The notes under the pieces are model-generated. The model was given only the letters and a program-made list of their open reading frames with translations, was not told the DNA's origin and searched no databases. A DNA stretch of 64,000 nucleotides from Nocardia grenadensis NBRC 108939. GTDB taxonomy: Bacteria > Actinomycetota > Actinomycetes > Mycobacteriales > Mycobacteriaceae. This document shows positions 16,863 through 25,787 of this stretch, piece by piece (position 1 is the stretch's first letter; each line of letters begins with the position of its first letter). The DNA lies in contig NZ_BDCJ01000031.1 of NCBI RefSeq assembly GCF_001613445.1, forward strand, positions 1-64,000, given 5' to 3'. The translations under genes and the position numbers were made by a program.

Positions 16863-18833
16863 ATGCCCGAAGTGGAGCGGCACACCTACGACGTCGTGGT
16901 GATCGGTGCCGGCGGCGCCGGACTACGCGCGGTGATCGAAGCCCGGGAACACGGTCTCTCGGTGGCGGTGGTGTGCAAATCGCTATTCGGCAAGGCCCAT
17001 ACCGTGATGGCCGAGGGCGGCTGCGCGGCGGCGATGGGCAACGCCAATGAGAAAGACACCTGGGAGACCCATTTCCGCGACACCATGCGCGGCGGCAAAT
17101 TTCTGAACAACTGGCGGATGGCCGAACTACACGCCCGGGAGGCCCCCGACCGCGTCTGGGAGCTGGAAACCTACGGTGCCCTGTTCGACCGGACCGCCGA
17201 TGGCCGGATCAGCCAGCGCAACTTCGGTGGGCACACCTACCCGCGGCTGGCGCATGTGGGAGACCGCACGGGGCTCGAACTCATCCGCACCATGCAGCAG
17301 AAGATCGTCTCGCTGCAACAGGAGGACTACGCGCAGACCGGTGACTACGAGTCACGGATCAAGGTCTTCGCCGAATGCACCATCACGGAACTGCTCAAGG
17401 ACGGTGACCGGATCAGCGGCGCCTTCGGCTACTGGCGCGAATCCGGCCGCTTCATCCTGTTCGAAACCCCCGCGGTCGTGCTGGCGACGGGTGGAATCGG
17501 CAAGTCCTACAAGGTGACCTCGAACTCCTGGGAGTACACCGGTGACGGCCACGCCCTGGCGCTGCGGGCCGGCGCCCGGCTGATCAATATGGAGTTCCTG
17601 CAGTTCCATCCCACCGGGATGGTGTGGCCGCCGAGCGTGAAGGGAATCCTCGTCACCGAGGGTGTCCGCGGTGACGGCGGCGTACTGAAGAACACCGACG
17701 GCGAACGGTTCATGTTCGACTACATTCCGGCGGTCTTCAAGGGGCAGTACGCCGAGAGCGAAGAAGAGGCCGATCAGTGGCTGCGCGACAACGATTCGGC
17801 GCGCCGCACCCCCGACCTGCTGCCCCGCGACGAAGTGGCCCGCGCCATCAACGAAGAGGTCAAGGCCGGCCGGGGTACCGAACACGGCGGTGTCTACCTC
17901 GATATCGCCTCGCGACTCGGCCCGGAGGAGATCATCCGCCGGTTGCCGTCGATGCACCACCAGTTCAAGGAACTGGCCGATGTGGACATCACCAAGGAAC
18001 CGATGGAGGTCGGGCCCACCTGTCACTACGTGATGGGCGGGATCGAGGTCGATCCGGATACCGGCGCGGCGCACGTACCGGGGCTCTTCGCCGCCGGGGA
18101 ATGTTCGGGCGGTATGCACGGGTCCAACCGGCTCGGCGGCAACTCCCTGTCCGACCTGCTGGTCTTCGGTCGGCGGGCGGGGTTGGGCGCGGCCGAGTAC
18201 GTCGAAGGGCTCGCCGAGCGGCCGGCGGTTGCCGACACCGATATCGCGACGGCGGCCCGGTCCGCACTGGCTCCGTTCGACCCACCGGAGGGCGCGTCCG
18301 GGGAGAACCCGTACACCCTGCACACCGATCTGCAGCAGACCATGAACGATCTGGTGGGCATCATTCGCAAGGAAGCCGAGGTCCGCGAGGCGATCTCGCA
18401 GCTGGAGGCCCTGCGCGAGCGGTTCGCCCACGTCACCATCGAGGGGCACCGGCAGTTCAACCCGGGCTGGCATCTCGCCATAGATATGCGGAACATGCTG
18501 CTGGTCAGCCAATGCGTGGCCCAGGCCGCGCTACTGCGCACCGAGAGCCGCGGCGGACACACCCGCGACGACCACCCGGGCATGGACCCGCAGTGGCGCA
18601 ACAAGCTGCTCGTCTGCGCCGCCGACGGCGCCGGAGTCGCCGACATCCCCGATATCTCGGTGACCGTGCAGGATCAGCTGCCGATGCGGGACGAACTACT
18701 CGCCCTCTTCGATTTCGGCGAGTTGGAGAAGTACTACACCCCAGCCGAACTCGCGGCCCATCCGGCCGCGGTGGACGGCGCCGCGGCCGGGACTACGCCC
18801 GAAGGCCGCGAATCAGACAGCAAGGAGGCGTGA
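16863..18833 (+). CDS. sdhA: Succinate dehydrogenase flavoprotein subunit (Sdh1 type)
   Basis: This 656-residue flavoprotein oxidises succinate to fumarate on the cytoplasmic face. The FAD-binding dinucleotide fold is VVVIGAGGAGLRAV, and the histidine for covalent FAD attachment is in RNFGGHTYPR. The substrate site includes MEFLQFHPTG and GPTCHYVMGGIEV, and the C-terminal ESRGGHTRDDHPG is typical. It matches the mycobacterial Rv0248c type. The ATG follows AGGAG by 11 bases and the anchor gene by 15 bp; sdhB follows after 4 bp. Confidence 0.93.
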   Translation: MPEVERHTYDVVVIGAGGAGLRAVIEAREHGLSVAVVCKSLFGKAHTVMAEGGCAAAMGNANEKDTWETHFRDTMRGGKFLNNWRMAELHAREAPDRVWELETYGALFDRTADGRISQRNFGGHTYPRLAHVGDRTGLELIRTMQQKIVSLQQEDYAQTGDYESRIKVFAECTITELLKDGDRISGAFGYWRESGRFILFETPAVVLATGGIGKSYKVTSNSWEYTGDGHALALRAGARLINMEFLQFHPTGMVWPPSVKGILVTEGVRGDGGVLKNTDGERFMFDYIPAVFKGQYAESEEEADQWLRDNDSARRTPDLLPRDEVARAINEEVKAGRGTEHGGVYLDIASRLGPEEIIRRLPSMHHQFKELADVDITKEPMEVGPTCHYVMGGIEVDPDTGAAHVPGLFAAGECSGGMHGSNRLGGNSLSDLLVFGRRAGLGAAEYVEGLAERPAVADTDIATAARSALAPFDPPEGASGENPYTLHTDLQQTMNDLVGIIRKEAEVREAISQLEALRERFAHVTIEGHRQFNPGWHLAIDMRNMLLVSQCVAQAALLRTESRGGHTRDDHPGMDPQWRNKLLVCAADGAGVADIPDISVTVQDQLPMRDELLALFDFGELEKYYTPAELAAHPAAVDGAAAGTTPEGRESDSKEA

Positions 18834-18837
18834 GCGG

Positions 18838-19584
18838 ATGAGTTACGACGCCCGGTTCCGCGTATGGCGCGGCGATACCGACGGTGGGGAACTACAGGAT
18901 TTCACGGTGGCGGTGAACGAGGGCGAAGTGGTTCTCGACATCATCCACCGGCTGCAGGCGACCCAGGCGCCCGATCTCGCGGTCCGCTGGAACTGCAAGG
19001 CGGGCAAATGCGGTTCGTGTTCGGCCGAGGTGAACGGAAAACCGCGGCTACTCTGTATGACCCGTATGTCCACCTTCACGCCGGAAGATGTTGTCACTGT
19101 GACACCGCTGCGCACGTTCCCGGTGGTTCGCGACCTGGTGACCGATGTCTCCTACAACTACAAGAAGGCCCGCGAGATCCCCTCGTTCACCCCGCCGCCG
19201 GATCTGGAGCCCGGACAGTACCGGATGCAGCAGGTGGATGTGCAGCGCTCGCAGGAGTTCCGCAAGTGCATCGAATGTTTCCTGTGCCAGAACATCTGCC
19301 ATGTGGTGCGCGATCACGACGAGAACAAAGAGGCCTTCGCCGGCCCGCGGTACCTCATGCGGATCGCGGAGCTGGAAATGCATCCGCTGGATGTGGCCGA
19401 TCGCCGGGATGCCGCGCAGGAGCAGCACGGACTCGGCTACTGCAATATCACCAAATGCTGCACTGAAGTGTGCCCGGAGAATATCAAGATCACAGACAAT
19501 GCGCTGATACCGATGAAGGAGCGCGTCGCCGACCGGAAGTACGACCCGATCGTCTGGCTCGGCAACAAGCTCTTCCGCCGCTGA
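18838..19584 (+). CDS. sdhB: Succinate dehydrogenase iron-sulfur subunit (Sdh1 type)
   Basis: This 248-residue electron-transfer subunit has the [2Fe-2S] ligands in CKAGKCGSC plus a later Cys. CIECFLCQNIC holds the [4Fe-4S] and CCTEVCPE the [3Fe-4S] cluster ligands. It links the flavoprotein to the membrane anchor. AAGGAGG lies nine bases before the ATG, and only four bases separate it from sdhA. It is the last gene of the operon. No clear terminator hairpin was seen after it. Confidence 0.93.
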   Translation: MSYDARFRVWRGDTDGGELQDFTVAVNEGEVVLDIIHRLQATQAPDLAVRWNCKAGKCGSCSAEVNGKPRLLCMTRMSTFTPEDVVTVTPLRTFPVVRDLVTDVSYNYKKAREIPSFTPPPDLEPGQYRMQQVDVQRSQEFRKCIECFLCQNICHVVRDHDENKEAFAGPRYLMRIAELEMHPLDVADRRDAAQEQHGLGYCNITKCCTEVCPENIKITDNALIPMKERVADRKYDPIVWLGNKLFRR

Positions 19585-19602
19585 CCGATCCACACGACCG
19601 TC

Positions 19603-19800
19603 TCACAACATCGCGACCACACCGGTCGCGACCAGCCCCACCAGCACCCCGACGAACAACGCCGAGAACACCGATCCGGTGAGTACGAAAACGCCCACCG
19701 CCGATGCCGCAAAGAGCAGGCCGACGATCAATCGCGCGACGCCGTCGCCGGGCCCGAATTTGCGGAGCCGGGGACGGGAATTCTTGATCCCTGGGTCCAC
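19603..19800 (-). CDS. Small two-segment membrane protein
   Basis: This 65-residue protein has a basic, Pro/Arg-rich N-terminus and two hydrophobic segments (ARLIVGLLFAASAVGVFVLTG and ALFVGVLVGLVATGVVAML). The start is GTG at 19800; a later start is possible. It is convergent with sdhB. It resembles no family I can name. Codon use and clean membrane topology make it a plausible gene. Confidence 0.55.
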   Translation of the reverse strand: MDPGIKNSRPRLRKFGPGDGVARLIVGLLFAASAVGVFVLTGSVFSALFVGVLVGLVATGVVAML

Positions 19801-19875
19801 ATATTGTTGTCTACCCGTTACCTGTTTGACCCAAACGCGGTGATCAGGGAGAGGCCGGCCCGGGCGAACAGGTAG

Positions 19876-20112
19876 TTATGGCCGGTCGAACTCGCCGTCG
19901 CGTACGCCGGCGGTGAAGGCCGCCCACTCGCCCGGGGTGAAGACCAGCACCGGTCCGTCGGGATTCTTGCCGTCGCGCATTCCGACATGACCGTCGGCGA
20001 GCATCGCGATCTCGACGCTGTGGGTCCCTGGCGTAGCGGCGCTTTCTCCGGTCGCGCCGCTGACCCAGCGGGCGCCGGACAGGTCCACTCTCGTACCGTT
20101 GTCGATGCTCAT
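19876..20112 (-). CDS. DUF397-family small protein
   Basis: This 78-residue protein shows the DUF397 pattern: DLSGARWVSGATG near the N-terminus, VEIAMLADGHVGMRDGKNPDGPVLVFTPGEWAAFTAGVRDGEF at the C-terminus. These proteins are abundant in Actinobacteria and normally sit next to an XRE-family regulator with which they form a regulatory pair. No such partner is adjacent here. The start is ATG at 20112, followed by codons typical for the window. Confidence 0.85.
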   Translation of the reverse strand: MSIDNGTRVDLSGARWVSGATGESAATPGTHSVEIAMLADGHVGMRDGKNPDGPVLVFTPGEWAAFTAGVRDGEFDRP

Positions 20113-20391
20113 CCAGATTCTCCTTCACCGCCGCGGATATCGCCGTGTTTCGAGTCGAGGGTCCCGGCGCTGCGCGCCACAAGCATGTAGCGCGATGCTA
20201 CGCGCAGCACCGGCCGAGGCGGGTTTACACCCGTCTACAGGAAATTTCGTGAATCGGTACCGGTAAAATCACCGAATCTCACCCGTTATCGGACCTTCTC
20301 GGCCTATGGTGAGCTGTTGGTCGTATGTGCACACCCGGAAAACCACCGCGGACAACAGGAGTCGACCGCGGGTTCAGAAGGAGGTCGTGTG

Positions 20392-20592
20392 ATGCGGTTG
20401 AATCTGGACGCCCCGATCCCCACCCTGCTCGCCTGCGGTGACGATCCCGGCGTGATGACCCCCGAACAAGCCCATTCGGCGATGCAACTGCATCTGGACT
20501 GCACCGTCGACGAGTGCCGGGTCCGTCGGCGCGCCCGGGCCACCCTGGTGGAATCGGGCCGCTGCGTACTGGACAACCGCGCCCTCCAATAG
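20392..20592 (+). CDS. Small actinobacterial hypothetical protein
   Basis: This 66-residue protein begins MRLNLDAPIPTLLACGDDPGVMTPEQAHSAMQ, has paired cysteines (HLDCTVDEC) and ends in a basic helix. The ATG follows AAGGAGG by seven bases; an in-frame GTG lies three bases earlier. The segment TPEQAHSAMQLHLDCTVDECRVRRRARATLVESGR looks like a compact helical fold often found as a free-standing small protein in Nocardia and Mycobacterium. I do not know a function. Confidence 0.65.
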   Translation: MRLNLDAPIPTLLACGDDPGVMTPEQAHSAMQLHLDCTVDECRVRRRARATLVESGRCVLDNRALQ

Positions 20593-20693
20593 CGAGCGGG
20601 TTCCACCGCCGTACCGGCCGCTCACCGGCCGGACCCGACAGGTTCGGCGAAGCCGGAACCTCGGATGCTCCGGACCGCGAACGCCCCTACCGG

Positions 20694-21641
20694 TCAGTGC
20701 CAGCGGTGATCGGTCACCGCGGCGCGCGGGCCGAACCGTGGCTTACGAGCCTGCCCACTGATCTCGAGCAGACGGATGGTGCGATAGCGATGCGGACGTA
20801 CCGGTTCGAGGTAGTCGACCATCTCGGCGTCATCCATATCGCGACCGAGCAGGGTCCAGCCGACTATCGACGCCAGATGGTAATCACCCACCGACAGCGC
20901 GTCGGCGTCGCCGAAAGCGCGCTGCGCTGTCTCCGCGGCGGTCCATTCCCCGATCCCGGGGATCGTCCGGAGCCGGCGCGCGGCCTCGGCCGGGGGCAGC
21001 GTGGTCATCCGCTCCAGGGAATCGGCGAGACGGGCCACCCGTACGATGGTCCGGCTGCGCTGCGGCCCGACATTGGCCCCGTGGAAGCTCCATGAGGGAA
21101 TATGGCTCCAGGCCGCCGCGTCCGGCGGTACCAGCATCCCCGCCGGGGCAGGGCCGGGCGGCGGACTGCCGAACAGGTGCACCAGGCGGCGCCACGCGGC
21201 ATGGGCGGAGACGATCGTCACCTTCTGTTCCAGGATCGCCGGGATCAGCGCTTCGAGCACCCGGCCGGTGCGCAGCATCCGCAGCCCGGGATACCGCTGG
21301 TGCGCGGCCGCCACCGTGGGGTGGATCGGTACGAAATCGTCGACCCGCTGGTCCAGGCACAGCATGCGATCGAGCTCGTCCAGGAACTCCGCGGCGCCCA
21401 CGCCCCACGCGTCCGCGGTGACGGTCAGCGGATCGTCCTGGACCAGCCGGTAGGTGACCGGCCCGGTCGCCATGCGCGAGGTGTGCCAATGTGCCCCGTC
21501 CGGGGTGATCTGGTGACAGGGGTCGCCGGGCCCGCGGCGCAACGGCGCGAGGGTATGGGCGAGGTGGACCGGGGCGTCGGCGGACAGGGTCCGCGTCACC
21601 CACGCATCATCGGTGGATCCGGCTGCTCGGACAGGCACCAT
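20694..21641 (-). CDS. AlkA-like DNA-3-methyladenine glycosylase (HhH-GPD family)
   Basis: This 315-residue base-excision-repair glycosylase excises alkylated bases. The helix-hairpin-helix LRTIPGIGEWTAAETAQRAFG is followed by the catalytic aspartate in LSVGDYHLASIVGW. The N-terminal half resembles the AlkA N-domain. It lacks the Cys cluster of the EndoIII/MutY iron-sulfur type. The start codon is ATG, followed by a Val-Pro-Val lead; a shorter start is possible. Confidence 0.82.
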   Translation of the reverse strand: MVPVRAAGSTDDAWVTRTLSADAPVHLAHTLAPLRRGPGDPCHQITPDGAHWHTSRMATGPVTYRLVQDDPLTVTADAWGVGAAEFLDELDRMLCLDQRVDDFVPIHPTVAAAHQRYPGLRMLRTGRVLEALIPAILEQKVTIVSAHAAWRRLVHLFGSPPPGPAPAGMLVPPDAAAWSHIPSWSFHGANVGPQRSRTIVRVARLADSLERMTTLPPAEAARRLRTIPGIGEWTAAETAQRAFGDADALSVGDYHLASIVGWTLLGRDMDDAEMVDYLEPVRPHRYRTIRLLEISGQARKPRFGPRAAVTDHRWH

Positions 21642-21737
21642 GCCATTGTGCGCTGCCCGGAGTAACGCCGTACGATCGCCCGGCGATGAAGACGCAGTTG
21701 AGCAAATATGCGGTTTCTGCCGTGACTGGAGGTTCCT

Positions 21738-21842
21738 ATGATCACCGAAGCGCTCAATTGGTTACTCGATCTCTGGGGTTCGGTTTTCGCCGGTAGCTCC
21801 GGCTACCAGATTCCACCCGAGACCCTCCCATTCGGAAGTTGA
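21738..21842 (+). CDS. 34-residue small ORF with strong ribosome-binding site
   Basis: The ORF reads MITEALNWLLDLWGSVFAG and then a 15-residue Ser/Pro-rich tail. A GGAGG lies six bases before the ATG, and a strong terminator hairpin begins ten bases after the TGA. The first 19 residues form an amphipathic hydrophobic helix. This layout of ribosome-binding site, short ORF and hairpin suggests a real short transcript. Function is unknown. Confidence 0.5.
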   Translation: MITEALNWLLDLWGSVFAGSSGYQIPPETLPFGS

Positions 21843-21851
21843 GCTCTTACC

Positions 21852-21885
21852 AACAGCGGCCGCCCATTCGAGGTCGGCCGCTGTT
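21852..21885. terminator. Strong hairpin terminator after small ORF
   Basis: An 11-bp perfect stem (AACAGCGGCCG/CGGCCGCTGTT) with a 12-nt loop lies between the 34-residue ORF and the convergent oxidoreductase gene. Confidence 0.7.
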
Positions 21886-21916
21886 CGATAACCAGGAACC
21901 CGCAGCTCACCCGGAA

Positions 21917-24724
21917 TCAATTGTCTCCCAGCAGGATCTGTGCCAGATGTCGGCCGCGGCGGGCGGTGAGCTGGGCGGCCTGGGTCCGGCAGGAGAATCC
22001 GTCGGCGACCACCACGGCATCCGGCCCGGCGCTCTCGATTGCCGGCAGTATTCCGTTGCCTGCCACCGCCGCCGATATCTCGTAATGCCCTTTCTGCATT
22101 CCGAAATTACCCGCCAAGCCGCAACATCCTGCGATCTCTGTCACATTTACCCCCATCTGGGCAAATACCTGGCGATCTGCGTCGAAGCCGAGCACCGAAT
22201 GGTGGTGACAATGCGGCTGGACGACCATCGTGCGGCCGGGGAGCCGGGGTGGACGCCAGTCCGGTTGCGCGGTGAGGAACTCGGCGAGCGTGCGTACCGC
22301 GGCCGCCACCGGCCGGGAACGCGGGTCCTCGGGCAGTAGCTCCGGCAGATCGGCCCGTAACACCGCGGTGCAGGAGGGTTCGAGGCCGATCACCGTCCCA
22401 CCGGCCCGCACATGGTCGTCGAGGGCGTCGAGCGTGGCGCGCAGCCGCGCCCGGGCGCCGTCCAGCTGCCCGGTGCTGATCCAGGTCAGCCCACAGCACA
22501 CCGGCCGATGTGGCACCACCACTCGGTAGCCGAGCGTATCGAGCAGGCGCATCGCCGCCACCGCGATATCCGGATCGAAGGCATTGGTGAAAGTGTCGAT
22601 CCACAGCATTACGGTGGTCGCGTCCGGCTTCGCCACCCGCTGCTTCGCCGCCTCCCGGCGCCGGCTGCGCCGGAAGGACCGCGGTGCGAGCTCCGGCACC
22701 TCCCGGCGTGGATCCATCCCGGCGGCCCGCATCCCGAGCCGGCGCAGCGGCCCGATCCCGGCCAGCGCGTTGACCAGCCGCGGCGCCCGGGTGGCGGCGG
22801 CCAGCCAGCGCGGGAGCATACCCAGCGTGTAGTGGTCGCGGGGGCGCAGCCGACCGCGGTAGCGGCGGTAGAGGGTTTCGGACTTGTAGGTCGCCATATC
22901 GACGCCCGCCGGGCAGTCCGTTCCGCAGGCGCGACAGGACAGGCACAGGTCCAGCGATTCGGCCACCTCGGGCGCGGACCAGTCCAGTTCCCCCCGGACC
23001 ACCTCCTGCAATACCCGGGCCCGGCCGCGGGTGGTGTCCTTCTCGTCGGCCGTCGCCAGATAGGAGGGGCACATGAAACCACCCGTGCCGCGGGTATCGG
23101 CCCGGCATTTGCCCACCCCGACACAACGGTGCACCGCGGTGGCCAGGTCCCCGGCGTCATCGGCGAAGGCGAAGCCGCCCGCGCGCGGCAGCGGTGGCAG
23201 ACCCGCCAGCCGCAGGTCGGCATCGAGCGGGCGCGGCTGCACCAGCACACCCGGGTTGAGGAGGTTCGCGGGATCGAACAGCGCCTTGTAACCGGCGAAG
23301 ACCGCGCGGACCTCGGGTGAGTACATGATCTCCAGCAGTTCCGACCGGGCCCGGCCGTCGCCGTGCTCCCCGCTCAACGAACCACCGTGGCCTACCACCA
23401 GATGCGCCGCGTCGGTCAGGAAGGCCCGGAAGCGTTCCGGCGCGGTGGCGATGGGCAGGTCCAGCCGCACATGGATACAGCCGTCGCCGATATGCCCGTA
23501 GAGCATTCCGTCGACCTTGTGCTCCCGGGTCAGCTCATCGAAATCGCGCAGGTAGGCACCGAGCCGGGCGGGCGGGACCGCCGCGTCCTCCCAGCCCGGC
23601 CAGGCGGGCTCACCGTCGCGGGTGCGTCCGGCCAGACCGGCGCCGTCGGCCCGGATCCGCCACAGCGCCGCCGCGGCGCCGGGGTCTTCGATGATCCGGC
23701 TGTCCAGCGCACCCGCCGCCCGGCACAATCGGCGGGCCGCGGCGTGGGTGGCGGCCGCGTCCTCCCCCGCCAGTTCCACGAACAGCCAGCCGGTGCCACG
23801 CGGCAGATCGGGGACCCGCCGGCCGTGTGCGCGCACCATCTCGATCAGCCGGGCATCGATACCCTCGACCGCCACCGGCGCGACCGAGACCACCGCGGCG
23901 ATATCGTCGGCGGCGGTCGCCAGATCCGGGTACCCGAGCACGACCAGCAGGGTCGCCGCCGGGATCGGCACCAGTTCCACCTCGGCTTCGAGTAGCACAC
24001 CGCAGGTGCCTTCGGCGCCGACGAACGAAGCGGCCACCGAACCGCCGCGTTCCGGCAGCAGATGTTCGAGCCCGTAGCCGGATGCCTGCCGGTCGAACCG
24101 GCCCAGGTCGGTGCGCAGTACAGCGAGGGATCTCGCGGTGAACTCCGGGAGCCCGGGAACCGCGTCCAGCGAGTCGGCGAGGTGGCGGGACGCGCCGGTA
24201 CCATCGATGATCCGCAACTCCCGGACCCGGTCGGCGGTGCGGCCCCACGCGATGGCGTGCGGACCGCAGGCGTTGTTGCCGATCATGCCGCCGAGGGTGC
24301 AGCGGTTCTGGGTGGACGGATCCGGCCCGAAGCGCAGCCCGTATTCGCGGGCCCGGCGCTGCAACTCCGACAGCACCACGCCCGGCTGCACCCGGGCGGT
24401 CCGCCGATCCGGATCGATCTCCGCGATACCGGTCATATGCCTGCTGAAATCGAGGACGATGCCGGTACCGACCGCATTGCCCGCGACCGAGGTGCCGCCG
24501 CCCCGCGGGGTCACGGCTGTGCCCGCGCTCCGCGCGACCTCCAGTACGGCCGCCACGTCGTCGTCGGACCGGGGGAAGACCACCGCCTCGGGCAGTACCC
24601 GGTAGTTCGACGCGTCCGACGAGTACTCCACCCGTCGTCGGTGGGAGATGTCCACCGCCTCGGCACCGATCCGCGCGCGCAGCTGCCGTGCGGGTATGTC
24701 CCGTCGTGCGTCGTGGTCGGTCAC
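21917..24724 (-). CDS. FAD-linked and (Fe-S)-binding oxidoreductase (D-lactate/glycolate dehydrogenase-like fusion)
   Basis: This 935-residue fusion starts at GTG 24724. Residues about 40-480 form a GlcD-like FAD-binding PCMH domain with its C-terminal cap (AVVFPRSDDDVAAVL, TPRGGGTSVAGNAVG, YGHIGDGCIHVR, GEHGDGRARSE). Then comes a ferredoxin-like segment (CVGVGKCRADTRGTGGFMCPS and CLSCRACGTDCPAGVD). Two CCG-type cysteine-rich repeats end the protein (RPVCCGLTW and GCCGLAGNFG). Such fusions oxidise 2-hydroxyacids such as D-lactate at the membrane. The substrate is inferred from the family. Confidence 0.88.
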   Translation of the reverse strand: MTDHDARRDIPARQLRARIGAEAVDISHRRRVEYSSDASNYRVLPEAVVFPRSDDDVAAVLEVARSAGTAVTPRGGGTSVAGNAVGTGIVLDFSRHMTGIAEIDPDRRTARVQPGVVLSELQRRAREYGLRFGPDPSTQNRCTLGGMIGNNACGPHAIAWGRTADRVRELRIIDGTGASRHLADSLDAVPGLPEFTARSLAVLRTDLGRFDRQASGYGLEHLLPERGGSVAASFVGAEGTCGVLLEAEVELVPIPAATLLVVLGYPDLATAADDIAAVVSVAPVAVEGIDARLIEMVRAHGRRVPDLPRGTGWLFVELAGEDAAATHAAARRLCRAAGALDSRIIEDPGAAAALWRIRADGAGLAGRTRDGEPAWPGWEDAAVPPARLGAYLRDFDELTREHKVDGMLYGHIGDGCIHVRLDLPIATAPERFRAFLTDAAHLVVGHGGSLSGEHGDGRARSELLEIMYSPEVRAVFAGYKALFDPANLLNPGVLVQPRPLDADLRLAGLPPLPRAGGFAFADDAGDLATAVHRCVGVGKCRADTRGTGGFMCPSYLATADEKDTTRGRARVLQEVVRGELDWSAPEVAESLDLCLSCRACGTDCPAGVDMATYKSETLYRRYRGRLRPRDHYTLGMLPRWLAAATRAPRLVNALAGIGPLRRLGMRAAGMDPRREVPELAPRSFRRSRRREAAKQRVAKPDATTVMLWIDTFTNAFDPDIAVAAMRLLDTLGYRVVVPHRPVCCGLTWISTGQLDGARARLRATLDALDDHVRAGGTVIGLEPSCTAVLRADLPELLPEDPRSRPVAAAVRTLAEFLTAQPDWRPPRLPGRTMVVQPHCHHHSVLGFDADRQVFAQMGVNVTEIAGCCGLAGNFGMQKGHYEISAAVAGNGILPAIESAGPDAVVVADGFSCRTQAAQLTARRGRHLAQILLGDN

Positions 24725-25088
24725 AGGATCCAGAGTAGCCAGCCGACAAGGGGGTCCGGAAACATCGACGAGGTACACGCTGAGCAGTTCCTGCGGATAT
24801 CGATCTGGTCCGGGCGTGCGCTTTACATGCAGAGGTGCATCGTTCGGGCGATATTCCCATTTCAAAAGCAATGTTCCGGTTCCGAAGCGGGGTGGTCGAC
24901 GGTTTCTCTGGGCGGCCCATTGCCGGTGGGTTCCTGCCTTGGAAGGACCTTATCCCCTTGTTTCTCCATTTCGACCTTCGGGACAATCCAACTGGTTGTC
25001 GGCACCACCGAAATCTGTGTGCGTTCATTTTGCCTGCCTCCACACCGCTCGAGGCAGATGGAGCCAGATCGAGAAGAAGGGAACGGAA
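24725..25088. other. Lower-GC intergenic region upstream of orphan gene
   Basis: These 364 bp lie between the GlcD-like gene and the divergent orphan gene. GC drops visibly from about 24770 on. No family-matching frame was seen on either strand. A GAAGGGAACGG just before 25089 serves as the ribosome-binding region of the orphan gene. Confidence 0.4.
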
Positions 25089-25529
25089 ATGAGTGACTAC
25101 GCAGACTTCCACGGCCCCTGCGGGGAAAGTAAAGACAAGCACAATCCGAAGGTGGTGACTTCACAGTCTCATCTTCAACGCGATCAGGAAGTCCGCCTGA
25201 ACGGCAACTCAAACCTCAGCACCTGCATCGTAGGCAACAACAACGCCAAGGTTTACGGAATTTCGTTGACCGAATCGGCCTCATCCGTGTATTACCGATA
25301 CACGATATATGTGGATGCCGAGGGGCCCCACGGTTTCGGTTCCGGATCCCTCTACCTCGCCTTCAAGGATGAGACCGACGACGTTTACTACCTGAGCATA
25401 TTCAGAAGCGATAGAATGCGGCATTCCGTGTCGTTCGACAGTGATGCTCCGGCAATCAAAGAGATTTACTGGTGCGATTTCGAATTCACCGTCGAAAAAG
25501 CAGCCACGAGTCGTGATCTGAACGTGTAA
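25089..25529 (+). CDS. Orphan hypothetical protein in a lower-GC patch
   Basis: This 146-residue protein begins MSDYADFHGPCGESKDKHNPKV. It has no signal peptide or membrane segment. From about residue 40 it is rich in alternating polar and hydrophobic residues (VYGISLTESASSVYYRYTIYVDAEGP, SGSLYLAFKDETDDVYYLSIF), suggesting a beta-sandwich. The ATG at 25089 follows a GGAACGGAA ribosome-binding region. Codons with A or T in third position are much more common than in its neighbours, which suggests transfer. I do not recognise a family, and no neighbour gives a clue. Confidence 0.6.
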   Translation: MSDYADFHGPCGESKDKHNPKVVTSQSHLQRDQEVRLNGNSNLSTCIVGNNNAKVYGISLTESASSVYYRYTIYVDAEGPHGFGSGSLYLAFKDETDDVYYLSIFRSDRMRHSVSFDSDAPAIKEIYWCDFEFTVEKAATSRDLNV

Positions 25530-25570
25530 CCCGACCACGGACATGCCTGATTTATGGACCTTCCGGGATA

Positions 25571-25614
25571 GCGGGTCCACCTGCCGGTCGGGGTAGCCCG
25601 GTAGGTGGACCCGC
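25571..25614. terminator. Long hairpin after the orphan gene
   Basis: The arms 25571-25587 and 25598-25614 pair over 17 bp with one mismatch (GCGGGTCCACCT core) and a 10-nt loop. The structure lies 41 bp after the orphan gene and would terminate it before dinB2. Confidence 0.65.
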
Positions 25615-25787
25615 GCTCCCGAACGGTCACGCAGTTCGAAAGGCGACTGGTCGCGCGGTGCCATGGTGATATGTGACCCGTCGGCCGCCGAGTATGACTT
25701 TTCGTCTCTGGCCCACAGACCGGCCGGCGCCGGTGCGCCGGCCCCGAAATCCCGCTCCTTGTCACCCGGTAGGAGTAAGACGGTGTC

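Noticed and set aside
25530..25787. Minus-strand frame between the orphan gene and dinB2 that looks partly protein-like
   Set aside because: It runs through the terminator hairpin and antisense to the orphan gene, with no recognisable motif.
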